This document shows, one piece after another, positions 15,335-15,812 of a stretch of DNA of 15,812 bases. Source of the DNA: CAZKUB01 sp964592335 (lineage in GTDB: Archaea; Thermoplasmatota; E2; DHVEG-1). Where the stretch lies: positions 1 to 15,812 of the forward strand of contig CAZQEU010000034.1 in the NCBI GenBank assembly GCA_964592335.1, given 5' to 3'. The position numbers and the translations under genes were made by a program. Position 1 is the first letter of the stretch. The number at the start of each line of letters is the position of its first letter. The notes under the pieces are model-generated. The model made no database searches. It saw only the letters and a list, made by a program, of their open reading frames with translations, and was not told the origin of the DNA.

Positions 15335-15812
15335 ATGGCAAAAGAAGGATATAACCCATTTAAAATGGCCCAACAACAATTCGATAGAATTGCTGATATG
15401 TTAGATTTAGATGAACCAACACGTGAACTTTTAAGAAACCCTCTCAGAGAATATCATTTCTCAATTCCTGTAAAAATGGATGATGGCACAAAACGAGTTT
15501 TTAGAGGATTTAGAGTGCAACACAACGATGCAAGAGGGCCTTGCAAAGGAGGAATAAGATTCCACCCACAAGAAACAGCAGATACAGTCAAAGCACTTTC
15601 AATGTGGATGACCTGGAAATGTGCAGTTGCAGATATTCCTCTTGGCGGCGGTAAAGGCGGAGTAATATGCGACCCACATGATCTTTCTGAAAGAGAGCAA
15701 GAAAACATATGTCGCGGATGGATAAGACAAATCGCACAAGATATAGGCCCTGTTCGCGATGTCCCTGCACCAGACGTTATGACAAATGCACAACACATGC
15801 TATGGATGATGG
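15335..15812 (+). CDS. Archaeal-type glutamate dehydrogenase, 3' end outside window
   Basis: The first 159 codons of a Glu/Leu/Phe/Val dehydrogenase-family enzyme, open to the window edge. Residues visible: GPCKGGIRFHP (K71), KALSMWMTWKCAVADIPLGGGKGGV (catalytic K107), DPHDLSEREQE and VRDVPAPDVMTNAQHMLWMM (D147). These closely follow hyperthermophile archaeal hexameric glutamate dehydrogenases of about 415-420 residues, so roughly 260 residues are missing. The NAD(P)-binding domain lies beyond the edge, so coenzyme preference cannot be read. A Leu or Phe dehydrogenase is less likely given PLGGGKGG and DVPAPDV. It follows a different-subfamily glutamate dehydrogenase by 133 bases. The start is fixed by GGAGGA seven bases upstream. 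Confidence 0.93.
   Translation, partial: MAKEGYNPFKMAQQQFDRIADMLDLDEPTRELLRNPLREYHFSIPVKMDDGTKRVFRGFRVQHNDARGPCKGGIRFHPQETADTVKALSMWMTWKCAVADIPLGGGKGGVICDPHDLSEREQENICRGWIRQIAQDIGPVRDVPAPDVMTNAQHMLWMM

Noticed and set aside
15454..15798. 114-codon minus-strand frame at the right end
   Set aside because: It is antisense to the archaeal glutamate dehydrogenase, whose motifs are clear, and its product is Cys/Ser/Pro-rich without recognisable features.

Overview
This 15.8 kb window reads as chromosomal DNA of an AT-rich archaeon. Archaeal signatures are an AglB-type oligosaccharyltransferase, geranylgeranylglyceryl phosphate synthase (ether-lipid synthesis), NucS endonuclease, an archaeal-type glutamate dehydrogenase, and TATA boxes of archaeal form upstream of several genes, some followed by GGAGG-type ribosome sites. 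The gene set would fit a euryarchaeal lineage such as Thermoplasmatota, but nothing here fixes the phylum. I see no tRNA, rRNA or CRISPR array, and no gap without a gene exceeds 300 bases.

Layout, left to right. (1) An ISH3/IS4-type DDE transposase (1-1247) whose reading frame runs off the left edge. (2) aglB (1506-5783), unusually long, with four extra extracellular beta-sandwich domains at its C-terminus, ended by a hairpin plus T-run. (3) A tightly packed plus-strand group, 5840-9059: AMMECR1 protein, dihydroorotase (pyrC), a COG2426-type small membrane protein and an archaeal inositol-monophosphatase/FBPase-family enzyme. (4) A minus-strand group, 10879 down to 9066: nucS, a 49-residue zinc-ribbon protein and a membrane-anchored zinc-ribbon protein with an unrecognised outer domain. 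(5) Divergent from nucS, GGGP synthase and UbiX (10983-12280), a plausible isoprenoid/ether-lipid pair. (6) A nitrogen-assimilation block: glutamine synthetase (minus strand, 13621-12284), divergent from two successive glutamate dehydrogenases of different subfamilies; the second begins at 15335 and is cut by the right edge.

Most of the window is housekeeping metabolism. The points that stand out are the AglB fusion to SdrD/Cna-B-like and carboxypeptidase-regulatory-like domains, the nucS operon with two zinc-ribbon partners, the GGGPS-UbiX pairing (which suggests prenylated FMN for an archaeal mevalonate route), and the tandem dissimilar glutamate dehydrogenases next to glutamine synthetase.
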